Source: an uncultured Clostridium sp. (GTDB lineage: Bacteria > Bacillota > Clostridia > TANB77 > CAG-508). Taken from it: a stretch of DNA of 6,375 nucleotides. A model generated the notes under the pieces. The model did no database searches. It was not told the DNA's origin and was given only the letters and a program-made list of their open reading frames with translations. The stretch spans positions 1 to 6,375 of the forward strand of contig CAMEUC010000083.1 of the NCBI GenBank assembly GCA_945937855.1. Reading direction: 5' to 3'. Each line of letters begins with the position of its first letter. Position 1 is the stretch's first letter. Both the position numbers and the translations under genes were made by a program. Below, one piece after another: positions 1 to 6,260 of the stretch.

Positions 1-2726
1 CAGGCTCGGGAAAATCATCTTTAGCGTTTGATACCTTATATGCAGAAGGACAAAGAAGATATGTAGAAAGTCTTTCTTCTTATGCAAGGCAATTTTTAGG
101 AATGATGGAAAAACCAGATGTAGAGTCTATAGATGGACTTTCACCAGCAATTTCAATAGACCAAAAAACAACTTCTAAAAATCCACGTTCTACAGTTGGA
201 ACAGTTACAGAAATATATGACTATATTCGTTTACTATATGCAAGAATAGGTGTGCCACATTGTCCAAACTGTGGTAAAAAAATAGAAAAACAAAGCTTAG
301 ACCAAATAGTAGATAAGGTACTAAGCCTAGAAGAAGGAACAAAAATACAAGTACTTGCACCAGTAATTAGAGGGAAAAAAGGAGAATATGTAAAATTATT
401 AGAAAGCTTTAGCAAAGAAGGATTTGTAAGAGTAAGGGTAGATGGTACAACTTATGAAATTACAGATGACATCGAGATAGATAGAAAGAAAAAACACAAT
501 ATAGATTTAATAGTAGATAGACTAGTTGTTAAACCAGAAATAAGAAGTAGATTATCTGAATCTGTAGAAACTGCTTTAAAATATGCAAATAACCTAGTAT
601 TAATAAATGTACAAGGACAAGAAGAAATGCTATTTAGCCAAAACTATGCCTGCCCAGATTGTAATATTAGCATTGAAGAATTAACACCAAGAATGTTCTC
701 ATTTAATAACCCTTTTGGAGCGTGTCCAGACTGTTTGGGTATTGGCTATTTAATGAAAATAGATGAAGACCTAATATTGCCAGATAAACATAAGACATTA
801 TATGATGGAGTAAAAGCTTTTGGGGCAAGCAATATGAAAAAAGGCGAAACTATGGCTAAAATGTATTTTGAAAGTATTGCTAAAAAATATGGTGTTGATA
901 TATCAAAACCAATAAAAAAATTGCCAAGAGAATTTTTAGACAAAATAATGTATGGAACAGGAGAAGAAACTATAGATTTCGAATACACTTCAGCTGCCGG
1001 AACAAGAAAATTTACTGCTCCATTTGAAGGTGTAATTCCAACATTAGAAAGAAGATATAGAGAGACAAAATCTAATGGCATGAGAAATTTCTACGAAATG
1101 TATATGAGTTATAGCCATTGTGATACTTGCCATGGAGCAAGATTAAAAAAAGAAAGTTTAGCAGTTACAGTTGGAGACAAAAACATAAAAGAACTTACAG
1201 ATATGCCAATTAATAGAATAAAGGAATTCTTAAGTAATTTAGAACTAAGCAGAACTGAAAAAATGATATCAGAACAAATTATTAGAGAAATAAATTTAAG
1301 ACTACAATTTTTAATGGATGTAGGACTTGAATATATAACTTTATCTAGAAGTGCAGGAACACTATCAGGAGGTGAGGCACAAAGAATTAGGCTTGCAACC
1401 CAAATTGGTTCTGGATTAACTGGTGTAATGTATATTCTAGACGAACCAAGTATTGGACTTCATCAAAGAGATAATAATAAATTAATTGAAACCTTAAGAA
1501 AATTACGAGATTTAGGAAACACAGTAATAGTTGTAGAACATGATGAAGATACAATGTATGCTGCAGACCAAATTATAGATATTGGCCCAGGTGCAGGTGT
1601 TCATGGTGGAAAAGTTGTAGCACAAGGAACTGTTGAAGAAATAAAGAAAATAACAGAATCAGAAACAGGAAATTACCTAAGTGGAAGAAAACAAATAAAA
1701 GTACCACAAACAAGAAGAAAACCAAGTAGATTATCAATTGAAGTAAAAGGCGCTTGTGAGAACAATTTAAAAAATATAGATGTAAAATTTCCACTTGGAG
1801 TATTTACATGTGTTACAGGTGTATCTGGTTCAGGAAAAAGTACATTAGTAAACGAAATACTATATAAAACACTTGCAAGAGATTTATATAGAGCAAGTGA
1901 AAGACCGGGAAAATGTAAAGAAATACTTGGAATAGAAAATATTGATAAAATAATAAACATTGACCAATCTCCAATAGGAAGAACACCAAGGTCAAACCCT
2001 GCAACATATACAGGAGTATTCGATAATATTAGAGACTTATTTGCAGAAACAAATGAAGCGAAAGTAAGAGGATACTCAAAAGGAAGATTTAGCTTTAATG
2101 TTTCTGGCGGTAGATGTGAAAACTGCCAAGGAGATGGAATATTAAAAATAGAAATGCATTTTTTGTCAGACATATATGTGCCTTGTGAAGTATGCAAAGG
2201 AACAAGATACAACAAAGAAACTTTAGAAGTAAAATATAAAGGGAAAAGTATTGCAGATGTACTAGACATGACTGTAGAAGAAGCACTAGAATTTTTTGCA
2301 AATATTCCAAAAATAAAACAAAAAATACAAACACTATATGATGTAGGACTTGGATATATAAAACTTGGGCAACCATCTACAACCCTTTCTGGAGGAGAAG
2401 CGCAAAGAGTAAAACTTGCAACAGAACTTTCAAAAAGACCAACAGGAAAAACACTATATATTTTAGATGAACCTACAACAGGACTTCATATAGCAGATGT
2501 TCATAAATTGATAGATATTTTACAAAGACTAGTAGATACAGGAAATAGCATCATAGTAATAGAACACAACTTGGACCTAATAAAAACAGCAGATTACATT
2601 ATAGACTTAGGACCAGAAGGAGGAGAAAAAGGAGGAGAAATAGTAGCAGTAGGAACACCGGAACAAATAGTAAAAAATGATAGGTCATATACAGGAAAAT
2701 TTTTGATGAAATATTTGAAAAAATAA
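1..2726 (+). CDS. uvrA: Excinuclease ABC subunit UvrA (5' end outside window)
   Basis: UvrA is the dimeric, DNA-binding ATPase that finds bulky DNA lesions and loads UvrB in nucleotide excision repair. The frame is open from base 3, upstream of the first ATG at 102, and starts inside the first Walker A ([10 protein letters not shown], residues 1-10 of the 907 visible). By comparison with E. coli UvrA, where the Walker A lysine is residue 37, about 33 residues are missing. Visible in order: an early CPNC pair (C87, C90), zinc module 1 (C217-x2-C220 with C241-x2-C244), ABC signature LSGGEAQ (454-460), Walker B ILDEPS (478-483) and H-loop H513. The second ATPase has Walker [10 protein letters not shown] (606-614), zinc module 2 (C705-x2-C708-x19-C728-x2-C731), signature LSGGEAQ (795-801), Walker B ILDEPT (820-825) and H855. 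All key residues are present, so the protein looks functional. No terminator follows the stop, so its transcript probably runs on to the terminator near 3040. Confidence 0.98.
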   Translation, partial: GSGKSSLAFDTLYAEGQRRYVESLSSYARQFLGMMEKPDVESIDGLSPAISIDQKTTSKNPRSTVGTVTEIYDYIRLLYARIGVPHCPNCGKKIEKQSLDQIVDKVLSLEEGTKIQVLAPVIRGKKGEYVKLLESFSKEGFVRVRVDGTTYEITDDIEIDRKKKHNIDLIVDRLVVKPEIRSRLSESVETALKYANNLVLINVQGQEEMLFSQNYACPDCNISIEELTPRMFSFNNPFGACPDCLGIGYLMKIDEDLILPDKHKTLYDGVKAFGASNMKKGETMAKMYFESIAKKYGVDISKPIKKLPREFLDKIMYGTGEETIDFEYTSAAGTRKFTAPFEGVIPTLERRYRETKSNGMRNFYEMYMSYSHCDTCHGARLKKESLAVTVGDKNIKELTDMPINRIKEFLSNLELSRTEKMISEQIIREINLRLQFLMDVGLEYITLSRSAGTLSGGEAQRIRLATQIGSGLTGVMYILDEPSIGLHQRDNNKLIETLRKLRDLGNTVIVVEHDEDTMYAADQIIDIGPGAGVHGGKVVAQGTVEEIKKITESETGNYLSGRKQIKVPQTRRKPSRLSIEVKGACENNLKNIDVKFPLGVFTCVTGVSGSGKSTLVNEILYKTLARDLYRASERPGKCKEILGIENIDKIINIDQSPIGRTPRSNPATYTGVFDNIRDLFAETNEAKVRGYSKGRFSFNVSGGRCENCQGDGILKIEMHFLSDIYVPCEVCKGTRYNKETLEVKYKGKSIADVLDMTVEEALEFFANIPKIKQKIQTLYDVGLGYIKLGQPSTTLSGGEAQRVKLATELSKRPTGKTLYILDEPTTGLHIADVHKLIDILQRLVDTGNSIIVIEHNLDLIKTADYIIDLGPEGGEKGGEIVAVGTPEQIVKNDRSYTGKFLMKYLKK

Positions 2727-2728
2727 AA

Positions 2729-2757
2729 TTGACAAGATAATAAAAAAGTAATATAAT
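2729..2757 (+). promoter_or_regulatory. Perfect consensus sigma-A promoter
   Basis: TTGACA at 2729-2734 and TATAAT at 2752-2757 are separated by exactly 17 bases, a full match to the vegetative sigma-A/sigma-70 consensus. It begins two bases after the uvrA stop. The start point would be near 2763-2765, giving an untranslated leader of only about 23 bases that holds the ribosome binding site. Such a complete match suggests strong, constitutive transcription of the small gene at 2787 unless a repressor acts. I see no clear operator palindrome. Confidence 0.85.
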
Positions 2758-2786
2758 TCTTTTCAAGAAAAAAGGGGGGAAGCTAT

Positions 2787-3017
2787 ATGAGCAAAGAAAT
2801 ACCACCTATTGGAGGCAGAAAAGGAGAAAATCACGTTGATGATATTAGACCACAAGGAATGTGTTATTCTAATTCAATAGAGGAACACAAAAAATTTTGT
2901 GAAAGTTTGGGAAATGGAACTATCCAAACAGATGTAGAAACAGCAAAAGAAGAAGCTCAAAGGATATATACTGAAACTAGAATCGCTGGCAGAAACGGAA
3001 GAGGAGAGAGACCATAG
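2787..3017 (+). CDS. Small hypothetical protein, 76 residues
   Basis: I do not recognise this protein. The start is supported by a G-rich ribosome binding site (six G then AAG, 2774-2782) close to the ATG and by the consensus promoter just upstream. The product is hydrophilic, with no signal peptide or membrane segment. It has a glycine/basic N-terminal part (PPIGGRKGENH, 6-16), two cysteines (C26, C38), a probable charged helix (about 50-66, DVETAKEEAQRIYTETR) and a basic Arg/Gly tail (GRNGRGERP, 68-76). The tail could touch nucleic acid, but that is only a guess from composition. The gene is a self-contained unit: own promoter at 2729 and a hairpin terminator six bases after the stop. A short, strongly promoted soluble protein could be a sporulation, stress or regulatory protein. 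Nothing in the sequence decides between these. Confidence 0.8.
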   Translation: MSKEIPPIGGRKGENHVDDIRPQGMCYSNSIEEHKKFCESLGNGTIQTDVETAKEEAQRIYTETRIAGRNGRGERP

Positions 3018-3022
3018 AAAAT

Positions 3023-3056
3023 AAAAAAGGGAGGTAAGCAATTTACCTCCTTTTTA
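3023..3056. terminator. Bidirectional rho-independent terminator
   Basis: GGAGGTAA (3030-3037) pairs perfectly with TTACCTCC (3043-3050) around a 5-base loop. A G-T wobble (3029/3051) and four A-T pairs from the flanking runs extend the stem. Five T follow on the + strand (3051-3055). On the - strand the six A at 3023-3028 read as six T, so the same hairpin can stop both the 76-residue gene (+) and the convergent 33-residue gene (-), whose stop codon is at 3063-3065. Confidence 0.88.
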
Positions 3057-3062
3057 AAATAA

Positions 3063-3164
3063 TTATCTACAGTTATTGTTTTCATTTCTTTGGTTATTAT
3101 TTTGATTTTCATTATTTCTATTTTGTTTATTTTGATTATTTTTTTTACTTTCTTTTTTACTCAT
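3063..3164 (-). CDS. Asn/Gln-rich 33-residue peptide
   Basis: This short gene reads on the minus strand from ATG at 3164-3162 to TAA at 3065-3063. The peptide begins MSKKESKKNNQNKQNRNN and ends NNNCR. Fourteen Asn and four Gln make up 18 of 33 residues, and most of the rest is Lys, Arg or Glu, with one cysteine next to the end. Support for translation is an excellent ribosome binding site, GGAGGTG (complement of 3170-3176), five bases before the ATG, and a shared hairpin terminator just after the stop. It has no hydrophobic residue apart from the initiator, so it is not a toxin-type membrane peptide or a signal sequence. It is expected to be disordered and very soluble. Small Asn-rich proteins occur in spore-forming clostridia, and a spore-associated role is conceivable, but that is inference. 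I could not pick out a convincing promoter in the AT-rich DNA upstream. Confidence 0.72.
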   Translation of the reverse strand: MSKKESKKNNQNKQNRNNENQNNNQRNENNNCR

Positions 3165-3241
3165 AAAAGCACCTCCAAAAATATTTCTATAAATATTATT
3201 TTCAAAATTACATATATTATTCTTGAAAATTTTTAAATAAG
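3165..3241. other. AT-rich intergenic spacer between divergent genes
   Basis: This spacer lies between the back-to-back 33-residue gene (-) and the cinA-like gene (+). It must hold the promoter of the minus-strand gene, but the sequence is so AT-rich that several weak -10-like hexamers appear and none has a good -35 at proper spacing. I also see no sigma-G- or sigma-F-type -10 on the minus strand. Apart from the minus-strand ribosome binding site at 3170-3176, nothing else is supportable. Confidence 0.5.
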
Positions 3242-3270
3242 TTGTTTAATTTTTAGTTTTGCGGTATAAT
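3242..3270 (+). promoter_or_regulatory. Sigma-A promoter at the cinA-like start, probably leaderless
   Basis: A perfect TATAAT (3265-3270) is preceded, 17 bases upstream, by TTGTTT (3242-3247), a partial -35. The ATG of the cinA-like gene is at 3278, only seven bases after the -10. The transcript would therefore start at or within a base or two of the initiation codon. No Shine-Dalgarno sequence precedes this ATG, which fits a leaderless mRNA. Confidence 0.65.
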
Positions 3271-3277
3271 AAGTAAC

Positions 3278-3749
3278 ATGGAAAATTTAAATGAAAAAAT
3301 TGTAAAATTTTTAAAAGAAAAAAATAAAACTATTAGCTTTATGGAATCCTGTACAGGTGGATACCTAGCAAATGAAATTACAAATGTTAGTGGCGCATCA
3401 AATGTTTTGAAGGTTAGTCTTGTTACATATTCTAACGAATATAAACTTAAATTTGGAGTAACTAAACAAACTTTAGATAGATATACTGTATATAGCAAAG
3501 AAACTGCGAAGGAAATGGCAAAAATGGTATCAGATTTTGCCAAATCTAGCTATGGAATTGGTGTAACAGGAGAACTCCGGAAACACCTTAACAGAAGAAA
3601 ACAAAGTTTATTATTGTATTTATGATAAAACAACAAACATATACACGTGCAATGAAATTTATATTGAACCAAGTGAAAGAAAACAAATGAAGCAAGAAGT
3701 AGCACAAAAATTATTGGAGGAATTATGGAATATATTAACAAAAAGTTGA
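3278..3749 (+). pseudogene. CinA C-terminal (PncC-like) family protein, frameshifted
   Basis: As it stands, the frame from 3278 stops at 3625 after 115 residues. Residues 1-100 match the CinA C-terminal domain fold: an N-terminal helix, the ESCTGGYLANEITNVSGAS block (23-41), LVTYSNEYK (48-56), an SKETAKEMA helix (73-81) and GIGVTGEL (93-100). The next 15 residues are unlike the family. Moving forward one base near 3577-3578 restores an open frame (GNTLTEENKVYYCIYD and onward) to TGA at 3747-3749, giving 156 residues, the usual size for stand-alone CinA/PncC proteins. One extra C in CTCCGG explains the break. It may be a real mutation, a sequence error or, less likely, programmed +1 frameshifting at a rare CGG codon. 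PncC enzymes deamidate nicotinamide mononucleotide, but the GIAGP-type loop of typical members is absent even in the restored frame, so that activity is doubtful. The restored end overlaps murD by 25 bases. Confidence 0.85.
3716..3720 (+). promoter_or_regulatory. murD ribosome binding site inside the cinA-like 3' end
   Basis: GGAGG sits four bases before the murD ATG at 3725 and lies within the restored reading frame of the cinA-like gene (codons for L-L-E-E). With the intact frame, ribosomes finishing cinA would pass directly over the murD start, giving translational coupling. With the frameshift they stop about 100 bases earlier, and murD must be initiated independently. Confidence 0.7.
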
Positions 3750-5122
3750 ATGAATTTAACAAAGATATAAAAGGAAAAAAGGTTGCAATTATTGGATTAG
3801 GTATAAGTAATAAACCTCTAATTGAATATTTATATAATTTAGGTGCAAGAATTACTGTTTTCGATAATAGAGAACAAGAAAAAATAGATGAAGATATTTG
3901 GAATAAAGTTGTAGAATATAATTTACAGTATTCTTTAGGAGAAAATTATTTAAAAAATTTGAAAGGATTTGATTTTATATTTAGGTCTCCTTCTTGTAGA
4001 CCAGATTTACCTGAAATACAAGAAGAAATTAAAAGAGGCGCAATTCTTACATCAGAAATAGAATTAGTTTTAAAATTTACACCAAGTAAAACAATTGGAA
4101 TAACTGGAAGTGATGGTAAAACAACAACAACTTCTTTAATATATGAAATACTAAAAAGAAAATATAAATGTTTTTTGGGTGGAAATATTGGAAAGCCACT
4201 ATTTACTCAAATTTCGGAAATGAGGCCAGAGGATATTGTTGTAATAGAGCTTAGTAGTTTCCAACTTATGAATATGGAGTTAAGTACAGATATAGCAGTA
4301 GTTACTAATATTTCTCCAAATCACTTAAATGTACATAAAGATTATAAAGAATATATAGATTCAAAGGCAAATATTTTTAAATATCAAAATGAAAATGGAA
4401 TTTTAATTATAAATTATGATAATGATATAACTAGAGACTTTGCAAAAATATCAAGCGGAAAAGTTGTATACTTTAGTAGACACTCAAAACTTCCAAATGG
4501 TGTTATATATGATAATGGAGTTATAAAATATTGTGATAATGATTTAAGAAGACATATAATAAACCAAAAAGATATAAAAATAAGAGGAATGCACAATATA
4601 GAAAATATCTGTGCAGCTATTGCAGCAACTTCTACATTAGTAGAACAAGAGGAGCAAGCAAGAGCGATATCTGAATTTACCGGTGTAGAACACAGATTAG
4701 AATTTGTAAGAGAGATAGATGGGGTAAAATGGTATAATGATTCTATAGCATCTAGTCCAAACCGAACTATTGCAGGGCTTAATTCTTATGATGAAAAAAT
4801 AGTATTAATTGCAGGAGGCAGAGATAAACACCTAGATTACGAGCCATTAGCAAAACCAATATTAGAGAATGTAACAACTTTAATAGTAATGGGAGAAACA
4901 GCAGAAAAAATAAAAAATGTGGTAACAAGAGAGTTAGAAGTTGAAAATAAGCAAATGAATATTATAAAAGTAAAAGATGTAGAAGAAGCTGTAAAAATGG
5001 CAAAAGAAATAGCAAAACCAAATGAAATAGTACTATTTTCTCCTGCAAGCACAAGCTTTGACATGTTCAAGAACTTCGAAGAAAGAGGAAAAAAGTTTAA
5101 AGAAGAAGTAAATAAATTGTAA
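3725..5122 (+). CDS. murD: UDP-N-acetylmuramoyl-L-alanine--D-glutamate ligase (MurD)
   Basis: This cytoplasmic Mur ligase adds D-glutamate to UDP-MurNAc-L-Ala using ATP, the second amino-acid step of peptidoglycan precursor synthesis. At 465 residues it is the normal length and appears complete. The N-terminal UDP-binding domain carries a Rossmann-like KVAIIGLGISN (19-29). The central ATPase domain has the P-loop GITGSDGKTTTT (125-136, K132), GGNIGKPLF (152-160), ELSSFQL (175-181) and the NISPNHLNVHKDY block (195-207, H200). K214 in DSKANIF is the likely carbamylated lysine. The C-terminal domain shows EHRLEF (322-327), WYNDS (336-340), AGGRDKH (363-369) and SPASTSFDMFKNFEERG (439-455), the last being typical of MurD. 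The GSDGK form of the P-loop replaces the more common GTxGK but keeps Gly, Lys and Thr. The start is fixed by GGAGG four bases upstream. It overlaps the restored end of the cinA-like gene. None of the usual mur/fts cluster neighbours is present here. Confidence 0.97.
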   Translation: MEYINKKLNEFNKDIKGKKVAIIGLGISNKPLIEYLYNLGARITVFDNREQEKIDEDIWNKVVEYNLQYSLGENYLKNLKGFDFIFRSPSCRPDLPEIQEEIKRGAILTSEIELVLKFTPSKTIGITGSDGKTTTTSLIYEILKRKYKCFLGGNIGKPLFTQISEMRPEDIVVIELSSFQLMNMELSTDIAVVTNISPNHLNVHKDYKEYIDSKANIFKYQNENGILIINYDNDITRDFAKISSGKVVYFSRHSKLPNGVIYDNGVIKYCDNDLRRHIINQKDIKIRGMHNIENICAAIAATSTLVEQEEQARAISEFTGVEHRLEFVREIDGVKWYNDSIASSPNRTIAGLNSYDEKIVLIAGGRDKHLDYEPLAKPILENVTTLIVMGETAEKIKNVVTRELEVENKQMNIIKVKDVEEAVKMAKEIAKPNEIVLFSPASTSFDMFKNFEERGKKFKEEVNKL

Positions 5123-5170
5123 AAAAGGAACCTTCTTATGCATATATTAATGTATAGGGAGGTTTTATTC

Positions 5171-5707
5171 ATGGATTACCAAAATTATGAAGATTATATG
5201 AGAAGTGTACTAGGATATCAAACAGGAAATATTTATGCAAATACATATAATCCTAGAAATGAGTATTATTACGATATGCCAATGATGACAACAGATTATG
5301 CTATGCCCGAAACAGATGAATTTAGCGAGCTTTATCCTGAGATATATAAATTAATATATCCAATGGTATGTAAAGTTTGTAATCAAAACATGAACAGGGA
5401 AGTTACAAAAGATTTAGTAGATAGAATGACAGATGAAATATATGTAAATTTTGAATCAGAGGATAGACAAAGCCAAAATAATATGAGAACACCATTAAAA
5501 AATGGAGATGTCCGCAATCCAAATGCTAAAGAGCCAGAAATAAGGCAAGAAACAAGACAGGGTAATTTCTTACTTAGAGATTTAATTAGAATTTTAATAT
5601 TAAGAGAACTTTTAAGACGTAGAAGACCTAATAGACCACCATTTCCACAGCCAGGAAGACCACCAAGACCTCCAATGGGACCAGGCAATCCTTGGAGAGG
5701 ATTTTAA
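5171..5707 (+). CDS. Conserved-looking hypothetical protein with Arg/Pro-rich tail, 178 residues
   Basis: I cannot name this protein. An in-frame ATG at 5138 exists, but AGGGAGG (5156-5162) sits eight bases before the ATG at 5171, so the latter is the likely start. The N-terminal 50 residues are rich in Tyr, Asn and Asp (MDYQNYEDYM, NEYYYDMPMM). The core, ELYPEIYKLIYPMVCKVC (53-70) followed by EVTKDLVDRMTDEIY (77-91), looks like a helical folded domain with a C67-x2-C70 pair. A polar linker (about 95-130) leads to an amphipathic or membrane-surface helix, LLRDLIRILILRELLRRRR (134-152), then a tail of 26 residues with 11 prolines plus Arg and Gly. The layout of Tyr-rich head, compact core and basic Pro-rich tail recalls structural proteins such as spore coat components, but that is inference. 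It lies 48 bases after murD with no terminator between them. Confidence 0.85.
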   Translation: MDYQNYEDYMRSVLGYQTGNIYANTYNPRNEYYYDMPMMTTDYAMPETDEFSELYPEIYKLIYPMVCKVCNQNMNREVTKDLVDRMTDEIYVNFESEDRQSQNNMRTPLKNGDVRNPNAKEPEIRQETRQGNFLLRDLIRILILRELLRRRRPNRPPFPQPGRPPRPPMGPGNPWRGF

Positions 5708-5781
5708 ATGATTTTAATATGTATATTTTCGCCTAAAATTACCAATAATAATTTCAGATTATTTTGAAAGGTGGAATATAT

Positions 5782-6225
5782 ATGAAAGTAAGAGAGTGTA
5801 TGTGTAATCAGGTGGAATGTGTTAAGCCAGAAACAACAGTATGTGATGTTGCAAAACTAATGCTAAATAAACATATTGGTTGTGTACCAGTATGTAATGC
5901 AAACAAAAATTTAGTAGGACTTGTAACAGATAGAGATTTAATACTACGAACACTTGCATGTGAGAAAGATATAAAACAAACTCCTGTTAGTGAAGTTATG
6001 ACAACAAATGTTTATAAAACTACTCCTGAAGCAAATGTAGAAGATGTAAGTAAAATAATGTGTGATTGTCAGGTAAGGAGAGTTCCAGTAGTAGAAAATG
6101 AACAAGTAATAGGAATTATAACTCTTGGAGATTTAGCAAATAACAAAAATGTAAGTCCTGAGGAAGTTTCAATTACAGTTGAAGGAATATGTAGATGTGG
6201 TAATAATGCACAAAATGCAGAATAA
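5782..6225 (+). CDS. Cysteine-rich protein with two CBS domains, 147 residues
   Basis: Tandem CBS domains form a Bateman module that binds adenine nucleotides (AMP, ATP, SAM and similar) and usually acts as an energy or ligand sensor. CBS1 covers about residues 1-60 (VRECMCNQVECVKPETTV, then IGCVPVCNANKNLVGLVTDRDL at 32-53). CBS2 covers about 67-125 (VSEVMTTNVYKTTPEANV, RRVPVVENEQVIGIITLGDLA). No catalytic domain is attached. Eleven cysteines (6, 8, 13, 21, 34, 38, 60, 94, 96, 137, 139) include three CxC motifs: one at the start, one in CBS2 and one in the tail (ICRCG). This is unusual for a cytoplasmic CBS protein and suggests metal or redox sensing, which is inference. The start at 5782 is chosen because AGGTGG (5769-5774) lies eight bases upstream. 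A TTG at 5764 is upstream of that site and unlikely. Confidence 0.92.
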   Translation: MKVRECMCNQVECVKPETTVCDVAKLMLNKHIGCVPVCNANKNLVGLVTDRDLILRTLACEKDIKQTPVSEVMTTNVYKTTPEANVEDVSKIMCDCQVRRVPVVENEQVIGIITLGDLANNKNVSPEEVSITVEGICRCGNNAQNAE

Positions 6226-6226
6226 A

Positions 6227-6254
6227 TTGTAATTTGTAGAAGCATTTTAATAAT
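6227..6254 (+). promoter_or_regulatory. Possible promoter for the right-edge RNA
   Basis: TTGTAA (6227-6232, four of six consensus matches) and AATAAT (6249-6254, five of six) are separated by 16 bases. Transcription would begin near 6260-6262, just before the GC-rich structured region. In such AT-rich DNA chance matches are common, so this rests mainly on its position immediately after the CBS gene stop and right before the hairpin. Confidence 0.4.
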
Positions 6255-6260
6255 TCGCTC

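Noticed and set aside
1673..2269. 198-residue minus-strand open frame inside uvrA
   Set aside because: It lies entirely antisense to conserved uvrA motifs (second Walker A and zinc module). Long antisense frames are expected from AT-rich codon bias.
2620..2645. Repeated GGAGGAGAAA purine-rich tracts near the uvrA end, resembling ribosome binding sites or a repeat
   Set aside because: They encode the family-typical [18 protein letters not shown] segment of UvrA and no start codon uses them.
5117..5148. Possible sporulation-type promoter (CATATATTA at 5141-5149) before the 178-residue protein
   Set aside because: The -10-like match to sigma-K is present, but no proper -35 element lies at the right distance, and AT-rich DNA yields such matches by chance.
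5138..5170. Upstream in-frame ATG for the 178-residue protein, adding 11 residues
   Set aside because: The AGGGAGG site at 5156-5162 lies downstream of it and is ideally spaced for the ATG at 5171.
5740..5766. AATAAT/ATTATT inverted repeat before the CBS gene, a possible terminator for the 178-residue protein
   Set aside because: The stem is six A-T pairs with a large loop and no GC, too weak to be called a terminator.
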